This document shows positions 25,777 through 35,523 of a stretch of 64,000 nt of DNA, piece by piece; position 1 is the stretch's first letter; each line of letters begins with the position of its first letter. Under the pieces are notes generated by a model. The model was not told where the DNA came from, ran no database searches, and saw only the letters and a list, made by a program, of their open reading frames with translations. Both the position numbers and the translations under genes were made by a program. Location of the stretch: positions 62,001-126,000 of the forward strand of contig NZ_LGTB01000023.1 of the NCBI RefSeq assembly GCF_001238275.1, in the 5' to 3' direction. The stretch comes from Bradyrhizobium viridifuturi (GTDB lineage Bacteria; Pseudomonadota; Alphaproteobacteria; Rhizobiales; Xanthobacteraceae).

Positions 25777-26367
25777 TTAATCGACCGCCGTGCGCGGCCG
25801 CCGATGCCGGCTTGAGGTGCTGATGCTGCCGGTGACGTCGGGGTAACCGGTCAGCGACAACGTGTCGGAGCGGACGCCCCAGCTTTCGAGCCGGTCGAGG
25901 AAGCTCATGCCGAGCAGGTTCGTCTTCATCTGGCCGCGCTGCACCACCAGCGCCGGCACCGATTTCTCGACCAGCTTGCCGACCGCGAGACGATCGAGCG
26001 TCAGCCGCGCTGCCTTGGTGTGACCGCCGGCGGTTTCCAGATCGACATTGTATTCGAGCATGTCGGTCGGCAGCCCGATCGCCTTGGCGGTTTCCCAGGT
26101 CAGGACGACGGAGGTCGCGCCGGTGTCGATCACCATCGGCGCGCTGACGCCGTTGATCTTGGCGCGGAACGCGAACTCACCGCCCTGACTGCGCGCGATC
26201 TGCACCGCGGGCGCGGAGGAGGGGGGGGAGGCCGACGCGACGATGCTGCGGCCAAAGATCTGGGTCAGGTTCTCCCTGGCGCGCGCGATCTGATCGGGAT
26301 CGCCATAGGCGACGACGGCGCCGGCGGTCGCCATCAAGAGCAGGATGACGAGCAGGATGCGGGTCAT
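25777..26367 (-). CDS. TIGR02281-type clan AA aspartic protease (retropepsin-like)
   Basis: 196 residues, anchored by an N-terminal membrane helix (ILLVILLLMATAGAVVA). The active-site motif MVIDTGATSVVLT is the pepsin/retropepsin DTGA, and a downstream LLGMSFLDRL resembles the second conserved hydrophobic segment. A single-domain aspartic protease of this type acts as a dimer. The substrate is unknown; the family is common in alphaproteobacteria. It is convergent with catC, 3 bases apart, and 25 bases downstream of the DUF1289 gene, so it may be transcribed with it. Confidence 0.85.
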   Translation of the reverse strand: MTRILLVILLLMATAGAVVAYGDPDQIARARENLTQIFGRSIVASASPPSSAPAVQIARSQGGEFAFRAKINGVSAPMVIDTGATSVVLTWETAKAIGLPTDMLEYNVDLETAGGHTKAARLTLDRLAVGKLVEKSVPALVVQRGQMKTNLLGMSFLDRLESWGVRSDTLSLTGYPDVTGSISTSSRHRRPRTAVD

Positions 26368-26392
26368 GCTGCACCCCTGGGCGCGGCCGCGG

Positions 26393-26596
26393 TCAGGCGC
26401 GCTGCGGGCGCGGCTCCATGCGCGCGAGCCCGGCCTCGGCCATGCGCTCCGGCAGCGTCGCCATCACAGATAGCCGCTCGGTGCGGTCCATCTTGTGCCA
26501 GCGCGCGATCTCCGGAAGCGTGCGACCACAGCCGAAGCAGAGCTTCGTCCTGGGGTCCATCATGCAGACTGCGATACACGGCGTTTCTGAGCTCAT
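26393..26596 (-). CDS. DUF1289 domain protein, small Cys-rich
   Basis: 67 residues with the DUF1289 pattern: PCIAVCMMDPRTKLCFGCGRTLPEIARWHKM, giving four conserved Cys that probably bind Zn or an Fe-S cluster. ATG 26596 is selected because it starts immediately before this domain; the longer frame has no similarity. No function is established for the family. It lies just ahead of the aspartic protease gene and after the sensor-kinase gene on the same strand. Confidence 0.85.
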   Translation of the reverse strand: MSSETPCIAVCMMDPRTKLCFGCGRTLPEIARWHKMDRTERLSVMATLPERMAEAGLARMEPRPQRA

Positions 26597-26749
26597 ACTT
26601 CGACTGTTGAACCGTTTCGGCGGCCAGTGCAAGCCGAGCGGCATGGGATGCTGCATCACGCCCGGGCTTTTTGTCGCGAGCATGGTCCCGGCGCGAACGC
26701 CTTCCGTTTGTTGACCTTGAACCCGCGTCACGTTTGTCCGCGACATGCT

Positions 26750-28354
26750 CTACAATCCGGTGCCGGCACTCATGATCGACTTGCGGCGCACACGCTTCCG
26801 ATCGGCGCCCATCGTGGGCTCGGCGGGCTCCGGCTGCATCGGCGGCGATTCTTCCGCCATCGGCGCCAGCGCGCTCATCACCCGCTCCGGCGGCAGGGTC
26901 ACGATCACCTCGGTACCGATGCGCAGCTTCGATTTCAGCGTGAAGGTGCCGCCATGCATGTCGATCAGGCTCTTCGCGATCGGCAGTCCAAGGCCGGCAC
27001 CCTGTTCGGCCGACTTGATCGAGTTGGAGCCCTGGCCGAACGAGGCCAGCACGACCGGGATCTCGTCCTCGGCGATGCCGCTGCCGGTGTCCTTGACACT
27101 CAGATATTGCCCGCCCGACGCGGTCCAGCCGACCTTCAGCCAGATCTCGCCGCCCTGCGGCGTGAACTTGATCGAGTTGGAGAGCAGATTGAGCACGACC
27201 TGGCGGATGGCGCGCTCGTCGCCCCAAATCCGGGGCATGCCGTGCTCGAACACCTCGTGGATGGTGATGCCGCGGCTGGAGGCGCGCAGCTTCAGCAAAT
27301 GGTGGCAGTCGGCGACGACATGCACCAGCGCCACGGCCTCTTCGTTCAGCTCGTAGCGGCCGGCCTCGATGCGCGACAGGTCGAGGATCTCGTTGATGAG
27401 GTTGAGCAGGTGCACGCCGGAATTATGGATGTCGGCGGAGTATTCCTTGTACACGGGCACCGCATGCGCGCCGAAGATCTCGCTCTTCATCACCTCGGAG
27501 AAGCCGAGGATGGCGTTGAGCGGTGTGCGCAGTTCGTGGCTCATCTGGGCCAGGAAGCGCGATTTGGCGACGTTGGCGGATTCGGCGCGGTGCCGCGCTT
27601 CGTCGGAGATCGCCTTGGCCTGCTCCAGCTCGCCGATCAGCGCGTCTTTCTCGGCGCGGGCTTCCAGCGTCGCCAGCGTGGTCGAATGCAGGCGGTGCGC
27701 CAGCAGCGCGAAATAGCCCTCGGCGGCGAGCGCCAGCAGCGCCAGCACGTAATTGTCGAACGCGCCGTTGAGCACGAGGTCGAGCGCGATCCCGACCGTC
27801 ACCGGAACGGTGGCCGCGAGCGCTGCGATCGGTAGGCTCGCCGCCAGCATGCTGGAGACCGCGATCACCAGCAGCATCAGGAACATCATCAGCGTGTTGG
27901 ACGCGAGATCGCGCCCGGCGGGGTGGATCAGGATCGCCGTCCAGCACAGGCCGTAGAGCAGGTCGAGCAGCACGAAGCGGGTCCGCCACTTGCGGGTCAC
28001 CGCGACCGAGGTCGGCTCGGCGAGGAAGTGCGAGCAGCTGCGGATGATCAGGAGATGGACGCAGAGGATGCCGACCGTCCAGGCACCTGCCACGAACGGC
28101 TTCATCCAGAGGCCGAACAGCACGCCGGTTGCCACCACGAGCAGCATCACGACGTAGGACGCCGAGATCCGGGTCTGGGCGTATTGGCGGAGCAGTTCGG
28201 CGTCGAACGCCGGGCGGGTTCCACTGGTTGACGTTAACCGATCCCGCGCCTCGCGCACCCGCTGCGCAGCGACGCGCCGGCTGTTCACCGGCGCTGCCAC
28301 CTGAGGTCCTGCCGGAAGCGCTACAACTTCAGGCTTTTCTGCGGGATTACTCAT
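26750..28354 (-). CDS. Membrane sensor histidine kinase, PleC/DivJ/PdhS type
   Basis: 534 residues. After an Ala/Pro-rich N-terminus there are about six membrane segments (roughly residues 70-230), a coiled-coil linker, then HisKA with the phospho-His in FLAQMSHELRTPLNAILGFSEVMKSEIFG, closely like PleC/DivJ/PdhS kinases, and HATPase (LLSNSIKFTP, DTGSGIAEDE, GAGLGLPIAKSL). ATG 28354 is chosen over the longer start since MSNPAEKPEVV begins past a low-complexity lead. Kinases of this class phosphorylate DivK-like regulators that control CtrA. Two CtrA-like boxes lie 65-120 bases upstream, so it may be cell-cycle regulated. No response regulator is adjacent. Confidence 0.88.
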   Translation of the reverse strand: MSNPAEKPEVVALPAGPQVAAPVNSRRVAAQRVREARDRLTSTSGTRPAFDAELLRQYAQTRISASYVVMLLVVATGVLFGLWMKPFVAGAWTVGILCVHLLIIRSCSHFLAEPTSVAVTRKWRTRFVLLDLLYGLCWTAILIHPAGRDLASNTLMMFLMLLVIAVSSMLAASLPIAALAATVPVTVGIALDLVLNGAFDNYVLALLALAAEGYFALLAHRLHSTTLATLEARAEKDALIGELEQAKAISDEARHRAESANVAKSRFLAQMSHELRTPLNAILGFSEVMKSEIFGAHAVPVYKEYSADIHNSGVHLLNLINEILDLSRIEAGRYELNEEAVALVHVVADCHHLLKLRASSRGITIHEVFEHGMPRIWGDERAIRQVVLNLLSNSIKFTPQGGEIWLKVGWTASGGQYLSVKDTGSGIAEDEIPVVLASFGQGSNSIKSAEQGAGLGLPIAKSLIDMHGGTFTLKSKLRIGTEVIVTLPPERVMSALAPMAEESPPMQPEPAEPTMGADRKRVRRKSIMSAGTGL

Positions 28355-28421
28355 AAACAACACAAATCCTGCCAGCGAACCGCGCGGGCCTTTTGCATTG
28401 TCTATCTGTGACGCCAAATCA

Positions 28422-28469
28422 TTAAGCGATGACTTAAGAAGCTAAAGAAACTCGTTAACCGGAGGTTAA
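28422..28469 (-). promoter_or_regulatory. CtrA-type boxes upstream of the sensor kinase gene
   Basis: TTAA-CCGGAGG-TTAA at 28455-28469 is an exact TTAA-N7-TTAA CtrA box. A related pair TTAA-GCGATGAC-TTAA (N8) lies at 28422-28437. Both are 65-115 bases upstream of ATG 28354 in an AT-rich stretch, where a promoter is expected. Confidence 0.5.
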
Positions 28470-28535
28470 ATTAACTTTTGGCGGCGCGGCCGGCGAACCG
28501 CCGATAGCGTTGTGCAATGGCTGTTCATCGCCTGC

Positions 28536-28561
28536 AAAAAGGGCGCGGCTGAGCCGCGCCC
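28536..28561 (-). terminator. Rho-independent terminator of the HIBADH-type gene
   Basis: On the minus strand a perfect 9-base stem GGGCGCGGC/GCCGCGCCC with a 3-base loop is followed by TTTTT, 25 bases after the stop of the dehydrogenase gene. Confidence 0.85.
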
Positions 28562-28585
28562 GTACTGTTCGCTCCGTGCCCGATC

Positions 28586-29458
28586 TCAGCGCTGCAGGCG
28601 CGCCAGCAGGCTCGACGTATCCCAGCGCTTGCCGCCCATCTTCTCGACCTCGGCGTAGAACTGGTCGACCAGTGCGGTAGCGGGCAGGGTGGCGCCGTTG
28701 CGGCGCGCTTCCGCCAGTGCGATCGAGAGGTCCTTGCGCATCCACTCGACGGCGAAGCCGAAATCGTACTTGCCTTCGTTCATGGTCTTGTAGCGGTTTT
28801 CCATCTGCCAGGACTGCGCGGCGCCCTTGGAGATGGTCTCGATCACGGCGGCGACGTCGAGCCCGCTCTTCTTGGCGAAGTGGATGCCCTCCGACAGGCC
28901 CTGCACGAGGCCTGCGATGCAGATCTGGTTGACCATCTTGGTGAGCTGGCCGGCGCCTGCCGGTCCGAGCAGCTTGCACATCCGCGCATAGGCGCCGGTG
29001 ATGATCGGCTCGGCGCCCGCATAGGCGTCTTCGGCGCCGCCGCACATCACCGTCAGCACGCCGTTCTCGGCGCCGGCCTGGCCGCCCGACACCGGCGCGT
29101 CGACGAACTTGAAGCCGGCCTTGCTGGCGGCGGCATCGAGCTCGCGGGCGACCTCGGCGGAAGCGGTGGTGTGATCGACGAAGGTCGCGCCCTTCCTGAT
29201 CCCGGCAAAGGCGCCGTCGGGGCCGATCGTGACCGAGCGCAGGTCATTGTCGTTGCCGACGCAGCACATCACGAAGTCCTGACCTTCGGCGGCGGCCTTC
29301 GGGGTCGGCGCGGTCTTGCCGCCGAACTTGTCGGCCCATTCCTTCGCCTTCGCTGCGGTCCGGTTGTAAACGGTGACCTCATGGCCGCCCTTTTTCACGA
29401 GATGTCCCGCCATCGGGAAGCCCATTACGCCGAGACCGAGGAAAGCGACTTTAGCCAT
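28586..29458 (-). CDS. 3-hydroxyisobutyrate dehydrogenase-family oxidoreductase
   Basis: 290 residues. The N-terminus has the NAD(P) motif VAFLGLGVMGFPMAGHLVK, the substrate-binding DAPVSGGQAGAENG and the catalytic Lys in GQLTKMVNQI. The family includes 3-hydroxyisobutyrate and tartronate-semialdehyde (2-hydroxy-3-oxopropionate) reductases; the sequence alone does not separate them. Start ATG 29458; the long upstream extension covers the promoter region. It is divergent from the VOC protein gene and has its own terminator. Confidence 0.87.
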   Translation of the reverse strand: MAKVAFLGLGVMGFPMAGHLVKKGGHEVTVYNRTAAKAKEWADKFGGKTAPTPKAAAEGQDFVMCCVGNDNDLRSVTIGPDGAFAGIRKGATFVDHTTASAEVARELDAAASKAGFKFVDAPVSGGQAGAENGVLTVMCGGAEDAYAGAEPIITGAYARMCKLLGPAGAGQLTKMVNQICIAGLVQGLSEGIHFAKKSGLDVAAVIETISKGAAQSWQMENRYKTMNEGKYDFGFAVEWMRKDLSIALAEARRNGATLPATALVDQFYAEVEKMGGKRWDTSSLLARLQR

Positions 29459-29660
29459 GTCTGATACCTTGTGATTTGCCGTGGTGATCGCCCCGCAAGA
29501 CCGCCGGAAATCGTCGCGGCGGGCAGGGCATTCCGTCCATGGAAGGAGCCGCACCATACCCCCTGCGCAGCGGAGGGCAACGGCTTCGTTGGATGGCAGA
29601 CCCCGGTTTTGTGCTAGGATCGGGCTACCTAAGAACCTCACAAAAAAGGGAGTGTCTCGC

Positions 29661-30098
29661 ATGGGCATGAGCGTCGGTGTGCTCGATCATTTCAATATCC
29701 GGACCCGGAATCTCACCGCCACGGTGCGGTTCTACGAGGACATTCTGGGCCTGGAAAAGGGCGCGCGCCCGAACTTCGCGTTCCCCGGTGCGTGGATGTA
29801 CAGCGAGGGCAAGGCGGTCGTGCATCTGGTCGACATTTCCTCGACCGACGAGGCGCAAAAGCCGGACTCGGGCGTCGTCCACCACGTCGCCTTTGCCAGC
29901 CAGGGCTTTGACGGGATGCGGAAGCGGCTTCAGTCCAAGGGCATGGAATTCGACTCGCGCCAGGTTCCCGGCGGCGATCTCTGGCAGATCTTCGTGAACG
30001 ACCCCAACGGGGTCATGATCGAGCTGAACTACGAGGCCGCCAAGGAAGGCGGCTCGGCAGCCCCCGCCGAGCGGCGGGACGACGTCGGAGCGAGGTAG
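29661..30098 (+). CDS. VOC family (glyoxalase-type) protein
   Basis: 145 residues with two betaalphabetabetabeta modules. The N-terminal metal-site residue is in LDHFNIRTRNLTATVRFYEDILGLEKG, with later VHHVAFAS and the C-terminal GGDLWQIFVNDPNGVMIELNY, carrying His and Glu ligands. It belongs to glyoxalase/bleomycin-resistance/extradiol dioxygenases; the reaction is unknown. ATG 29661 has AAAAGGGAG 9 bases upstream. A tail rich in Ala/Glu follows the domain. Confidence 0.82.
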   Translation: MGMSVGVLDHFNIRTRNLTATVRFYEDILGLEKGARPNFAFPGAWMYSEGKAVVHLVDISSTDEAQKPDSGVVHHVAFASQGFDGMRKRLQSKGMEFDSRQVPGGDLWQIFVNDPNGVMIELNYEAAKEGGSAAPAERRDDVGAR

Positions 30099-30155
30099 CC
30101 TTTTGCGCCGCAACGCTCTATTGGGTCGTCTCTTGAACTTTTCAGGAGATCCGCG

Positions 30156-31288
30156 GTGAGCGTGACGCAGCAACAGGTTCTCGATTGCCTTGCCAAGGTG
30201 ATGTCGCCACGCGGCGTCCCCTTGACCAACGCCAATGTGCTGTCGGCGATCACGGTCACCGACGGCAAGGTTTTCTTCTCGATCAACGTCGATGCCGCGG
30301 AAGCCCGCGCCTGGGAGAGCGTGCGTGCGCAGGCCGAGAACGCCGTGCGCGGCATTCCCGGCGTCAGCGTCGCGATGATCGCGCTGACCGCGGAGCGCAA
30401 AGCGGGCAGTGGTGCGGCGCCTAGCCCGCGGCCGACCGGTGGCGTCCAGCCGGCGTCCACGCACCGCCATCCGCATCCGCCCGGTGCGCAATCGCCGATG
30501 GCGCGCCAGGCCGAGATCCCGGGCATCGCCGCCGTGATCGCGGTGCCTCCGGCAAGGGCGGGGTCGGCAAGTCGACCACGGCGCTCAATCTTGCGCTCGG
30601 CCTGCGTGACCTCGGCCTGCGCGTCGGGCTGCTCGACGCCGACATCTATGGCCCGTCGGTGCCGCGGCTGACCGGCATCCGCGAAAAGCCGCAGCTCAAC
30701 GACGACAAGAAGATGGTCCCGCTGGTGCGCTTCGGCCTGTCGATCATGTCGATCGGCTTCCTGGTCGAGGAGGACACGGCGATGATCTGGCGCGGACCGA
30801 TGGTGATGTCCGCGATCACCCAGATGCTGCGCGACGTCGCCTGGGGCACGCTCGACGTGCTGGTGGTCGACATGCCGCCGGGCACCGGCGATGCCCAGCT
30901 CACGCTGGCGCAGAACGTCCCGCTCAAGGGCGCCGTCATCATCTCGACGCCGCAGGACCTCTCGCTGATCGACGCGCGGCGGGGCTTGGCGATGTTCAAG
31001 AAGGTCAACGTGCCGGTGCTCGGCATTGTCGAGAACATGAGCTATTTCCAGTGCCCGCACTGCGGCACCCGCTCGGATATCTTCGGCCATGGCGGCGCCC
31101 GCCACGAGGCCGAGAAGCTCGGGGTGCCGTTCCTCGGCGAAATCCCCCTGCACATCGCCATCCGCACCGCCTCCGATGCCGGCAATCCGGTGGTCGAGAG
31201 CGAACCGGACGGCCCGCACGCCGCGATCTATCGCGCGATCGGCGACAAGGTCCGCGAGCAGCTGCAGGGCGTGATCGCGGCGGCCTGA
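30156..31288 (+). CDS. mrp: Mrp/ApbC family Fe-S cluster carrier ATPase (one frame break)
   Basis: GTG 30156 start with CAGGAGA upstream. Residues 1-95 form the DUF59/MIP18-like domain, then a Pro-rich linker, then the P-loop ATPase. The break at about 30545, where one G of GTGGCC is lost, falls at the Walker A: restoring it gives VIAVASGKGGVGKSTTA and a 377-residue protein. Further marks: VVDMPPGTGD and the CxxC that carries the Fe-S cluster in SYFQCPHCG. It delivers Fe-S clusters to target enzymes in the cytosol. As an essential-type gene, decay is unlikely, so the break is probably a sequencing error. Confidence 0.9.
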
Positions 31289-31442
31289 GCCCGCGCAGTT
31301 GTTCTGCGGGCCGCGGCGCGGCGGGGGGCTTTCTTCACAGGCCCGTCGCACCGCGGCGATTGCTGAATCGGTTCCGGCCTGTATGTTTGTGCGGGACTGG
31401 CCGAATCATACCACCCTTCGATCCGTTGAAGGTGGCCAGGGG

Positions 31443-31718
31443 ATGAAGCCGAAACTGCGGGAAGGTCGTGGGGCGACCATCGACATGGCAGCATCGCGCG
31501 AAGCAGGCAAGGAACGCAAGCATCTGACGCGGGAGAAGCGCGAAGAGGCCTCCCGGATGGCGTTCAACGTTGCCAAGAAATCCGGCTCGATCGGTGAAGC
31601 TGCAGCGACGATCGCGAAGATGTATGGCGTCAGCAAGACAACCGCGCAAAGCTGGATCCGGCGCGGGCGGCATTTGGCCGATAAAGCCAAGAAGGCGCGG
31701 GAAGCGACGCGGCGCTGA
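31443..31718 (+). CDS. Small basic protein with a helix-turn-helix motif
   Basis: 91 residues, strongly basic, no recognised family. The C-terminal half reads IGEAAATIAKMYGVSKTTAQSWIRRGRHL, a plausible helix-turn-helix like those of transposase or Xre-type small regulators. ATG 31443 starts after a GGCCAGGGG stretch. The upstream 70 codons in frame are poor. It lies 155 bases after mrp, and is followed at once by a degraded copy of the mrp C-terminal tail, which suggests that this gene entered or was duplicated at this site. No neighbours tell its function. Confidence 0.55.
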   Translation: MKPKLREGRGATIDMAASREAGKERKHLTREKREEASRMAFNVAKKSGSIGEAAATIAKMYGVSKTTAQSWIRRGRHLADKAKKAREATRR

Positions 31719-31813
31719 TCGCTCCGACCGGCCGCGCGCGGCGATTTACCGCGTGACGGGTGGCAAGGTCCGCGAGCGGCGGCGCGGTGTCATCGTCGCA
31801 GCCCGAGCCGCAT
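31719..31813 (+). pseudogene. Degenerate duplicate of the mrp C-terminal end
   Basis: The frame at 31719-31810 gives RPRAAIYRVTGGKVRERRRGVIVAAR, closely like the true mrp end GPHAAIYRAIGDKVREQLQGVIAAA at about 31210-31285. The DNA also matches, including CAAGGTCCGCGAGC exactly. It is not preceded by the rest of mrp. The remaining bases to 32016 hold no gene I can see, only the leader of the next gene. Confidence 0.6.
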
Positions 31814-32016
31814 TTTCCGGCATATTTCCGGCGTCATCAGACTTTCGTTTAATTGCCGCGGTCATGCCATTGTCGCGTTTCCGTGAGGCCGCCTTCCGTG
31901 TTAAAGGGCCGACCCAGAGCGCCTCGGCGGGTGTTTGCAAGCGTTCGGCTTGCGAGCCTCCTGCCGGAGAGCTGCTTGCGGTCACTGGGAAACGCCCCTC
32001 AAGGAGAAGCCTTACG

Positions 32017-33105
32017 ATGAAGCGTCGTGATTTTTTGAAAGTTTCTGCGGCCGGTGCTGCCGCGACGGCGGTTGCCGCGCCGGCGATCGCGCAGTCCTCG
32101 CCTGAAATCAAGTGGCGCCTGACCTCGAGCTTCCCGAAGTCGCTGGACACCATCTATGGCGGCGCCGATCAGGTGGCGAAGTACGTCGCCGAAATGACCG
32201 ACAACAAGTTCCAGATCCAGGTGTTCGCGGCGGGTGAAATCGTCCCCGGCCTGCAGGCGCTGGACGCGACGTCGAACGGCACGGTCGAGATGTGCCACAC
32301 CGTGTCTTATTACTATGTCGGCAAGGACCCGACCTTTGCGATCTACGCGTCGGTGCCGTTCGGCCTCAACGCGCGCATGCAGAATTCCTGGTGGTACCAG
32401 GGCGGCGGCGAGGCGCTCGGCAACGAGTTCTTCAAGAAGTTCGGCGTGATCGGCTTCCCCTGCGGCAACACCGGCACCCAGATGGGCGGCTGGTTCCGCA
32501 AGGAGATCAAGACCGTCGCCGATCTCTCCGGCCTCAAATTCCGCATCGGCGGCATTGCCGGCCAGGTGCTGCAGAAGGTCGGCGTGGTGCCGCAGCAGCT
32601 CGCTGGCGGCGACATCTATCCGGCGCTGGAAAAGGGCACCATCGACGCCGCCGAGTGGGTCGGTCCCTATGACGACGAGAAGCTCGGCTTCCAGAAGGTC
32701 GCCAAGTACTACTACTACCCGGGCTTCTGGGAGGGCGGCCCGACCGTGCACGCCTATTGCAACCTCGAGAAGTGGAACGCGCTGCCGAAGAACTACCAGG
32801 CGATCCTGACCAACGCGACCGCCAACGCCAACAGCTGGATGGCTGCGCGCTACGACATGCAGAACCCCTCGGCGCTGAAGCGGCTGGTCGCCAGCGGCAC
32901 GCAGCTGCGTCCGTTCACCAACGAGGTGCTCGAGGCCTGCCTCAAGGCGACCAACGAGCTGTGGGGTGAAATCTCGGCCAAGAACGCCGACTTCAAGAAG
33001 TCGATCGATGCCATGCAGGCGTATCGTTCCGACCAGTATCTGTGGTGGCAGGTCGCCGAATACACCTTCGACAGCTTCATGATCCGCTCGCGCACCCGCG
33101 GCTGA
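32017..33105 (+). CDS. TRAP transporter substrate-binding protein, FcbT1/TakP type, copy 1
   Basis: 362 residues with a twin-arginine signal (MKRRDFLKVSAAGAAA, cleavage after AIAQ), so it is exported folded to the periplasm. The mature protein has the DctP-family fold with AAGEIVPGLQALDA, MGGWFRKEI and GTIDAAEWVGPYDDEKLGF as in mannitol/chloroaromatic (COG4663) binders and 2-oxo-acid TakP. AAGGAGAAG lies ahead of ATG 32017. It is followed by a terminator and then a paralogue of the same length. No DctQ or DctM gene lies next to it; a pair of that class is found at 45484-47624. Confidence 0.93.
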   Translation: MKRRDFLKVSAAGAAATAVAAPAIAQSSPEIKWRLTSSFPKSLDTIYGGADQVAKYVAEMTDNKFQIQVFAAGEIVPGLQALDATSNGTVEMCHTVSYYYVGKDPTFAIYASVPFGLNARMQNSWWYQGGGEALGNEFFKKFGVIGFPCGNTGTQMGGWFRKEIKTVADLSGLKFRIGGIAGQVLQKVGVVPQQLAGGDIYPALEKGTIDAAEWVGPYDDEKLGFQKVAKYYYYPGFWEGGPTVHAYCNLEKWNALPKNYQAILTNATANANSWMAARYDMQNPSALKRLVASGTQLRPFTNEVLEACLKATNELWGEISAKNADFKKSIDAMQAYRSDQYLWWQVAEYTFDSFMIRSRTRG

Positions 33106-33160
33106 GGCGTTTCGAGCATTCGCGAGAAGAGAACGCGCTAAGAAGCTTCGACTTAAGTAG

Positions 33161-33190
33161 CCCGGCCTCCGCAAGGGGGCCGGGTTTTTT
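33161..33190 (+). terminator. Rho-independent terminator after TRAP binding protein 1
   Basis: Stem CCCGGCC/GGCCGGG with a 10-base loop, followed by a TTTTTT run, 56 bases past the stop of the first gene. It separates the two paralogues, which therefore have separate transcripts. Confidence 0.85.
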
Positions 33191-33350
33191 GCGTCTGGCA
33201 TTCGCCGAGGGGATGTTCCATGCTCGCCGCCGAAGCCTCGGCACGAAGGCGGCGTGTGATCGGTCAACGGTCATGACGGCAAAGAAAAGTAGCGCGACGA
33301 TCGCAAGCAGTCGACGCTCGGACAACACAATCATACAGGGCGGGATTCAA

Positions 33351-34438
<1,088 letters not shown>

Positions 34439-34467
34439 CGCCACTCGCGTTCAGTGCAAGCGGAAAT

Positions 34468-34492
34468 CCCGGGGCAGAGCTCCGGGGTTTTT
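34468..34492 (+). terminator. Rho-independent terminator after TRAP binding protein 2
   Basis: Stem CCCGGGGC/GCTCCGGG (one G-U pair), loop AGA, followed by G and TTTTT, about 30 bases after the stop codon. Confidence 0.8.
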
Positions 34493-34597
34493 GTTTGAAG
34501 CCGGCGAGGGCAGGCTGAATGCCTCTTTGGCTGAATGAATAATTCTTGGGCCCGATTCGTGCTAGCGTCGTCGAGGCAGCATGAATCAGGGCGCCAC

Positions 34598-34870
34598 ATG
34601 CGTTTCCTCGGGCTTTTCCTTCGGACGCTGTTTCTGATCGTTGTGGTGGTCATCACTGCACGGGTTGCAAGCCCGCAAAACGAAACCATCTGGTCGGCCT
34701 ACGATACGCCGTCCGATTTGTTTCGCATCATCCTGGGCGCCGCGGTCTGCCTGTTCGTCGGCGTTCAGATATTCAGATATTCGAGAGATCCGGCTGATAT
34801 GCGCAAGTGGGTCGTCATCGGTGGCGCCGCGCTTCCGCTGGCGCTGCTCTGCGCGGTCGTCATCTGGTAG
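34598..34870 (+). CDS. Small hypothetical inner-membrane protein
   Basis: 90 residues, no recognised family. Two to three membrane segments are clear: residues about 4-22 (LGLFLRTLFLIVVVVITA), 41-58 and 70-89 (VIGGAALPLALLCAVVIW). ATG 34598 is used since the longer frame adds a polar stretch without signal. It follows the second TRAP gene terminator and stands alone, convergent with the small exported protein below. Confidence 0.6.
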   Translation: MRFLGLFLRTLFLIVVVVITARVASPQNETIWSAYDTPSDLFRIILGAAVCLFVGVQIFRYSRDPADMRKWVVIGGAALPLALLCAVVIW

Positions 34871-34890
34871 GCGCCCGCGCGTCGCGTCGC

Positions 34891-35223
34891 TCAGAATGGA
34901 AACGGCAAGGCGCGCACGGGCGTGCGGCTCTCGAAGCTCAATCCGGTCGCCGGCCCGGTGCGGTAATGGCCGTTATAGTGCCCGCCACCTGGACAGTAGT
35001 TCGGATCCAGGCGCGTCTGATCGGCGGTTGCGCGGCGATCCCTGCGCTGCTGATAACGGGTCTGCCAGCAGCGGCAGTCCTGGTCGCAGGCGAGCCGCAC
35101 CCGGACGGCGGCCACCGGCCGTTGCGACGACAGCCTCGCGACGTGAACGGGCGCCGCGCAGGCGTCCGATGCCGTCACGGCGATGGCCGTGGCGATAAGA
35201 AGCAGACGCGCTGTGTTTTTCAT
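34891..35223 (-). CDS. Small exported Cys-containing hypothetical protein
   Basis: 110 residues with a Sec signal peptide (MKNTARLLLIATAIAVTASDACA-APV). The mature part is Arg-rich and contains CDQDCRCW and a later PNYCPGGGHYNG segment, suggesting disulfides or a metal site. I know no family. It is preceded by the start of another small exported protein further upstream on the same strand. Confidence 0.6.
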   Translation of the reverse strand: MKNTARLLLIATAIAVTASDACAAPVHVARLSSQRPVAAVRVRLACDQDCRCWQTRYQQRRDRRATADQTRLDPNYCPGGGHYNGHYRTGPATGLSFESRTPVRALPFPF

Positions 35224-35286
35224 TTTTGTCTCATCGAGCCGATCAGCGTGGATACCGGGAGCCAATTCAATTGTGCCGGCGTGCCG

Positions 35287-35484
35287 CTATTTCTTCGGCA
35301 ATCGCTTGGGCGATGATGGCGGCGGCGGAGCATTACCCTGCGGAGCCCGCACCACCGGGTTGTTCTGGACGGTAGGGCCGCCGAGATTGCTCGGCTTTTT
35401 CGGCCCGCCGACCGCGCTCTGTGCGGCCGCGGATCCCGCCGATATCGCGAGCAGGATTGCTGCCAAAGTGGCGATGTTTTTCAT
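35287..35484 (-). CDS. Very small exported Pro-rich protein
   Basis: 65 residues: a clear signal peptide (MKNIATLAAILLAISAGSAAA-QS) and a short Pro/Gly/Asn-rich mature tail with basic ending (PPPPSSPKRLPKK). No family recognised. It lies downstream of the outer-membrane efflux gene and upstream of the Cys-containing exported protein, all on the minus strand. Confidence 0.55.
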   Translation of the reverse strand: MKNIATLAAILLAISAGSAAAQSAVGGPKKPSNLGGPTVQNNPVVRAPQGNAPPPPSSPKRLPKK

Positions 35485-35523
35485 TCGCCGATTTCTCCGG
35501 TTCGTGCCCCGCGTGCCGCCAGG

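Noticed and set aside
30156..31288. Programmed frameshift in mrp and the other broken genes
   Set aside because: There is no slippery site or pausing structure; the same G/C-run deletion occurs in many unrelated genes, so consensus error is simpler.
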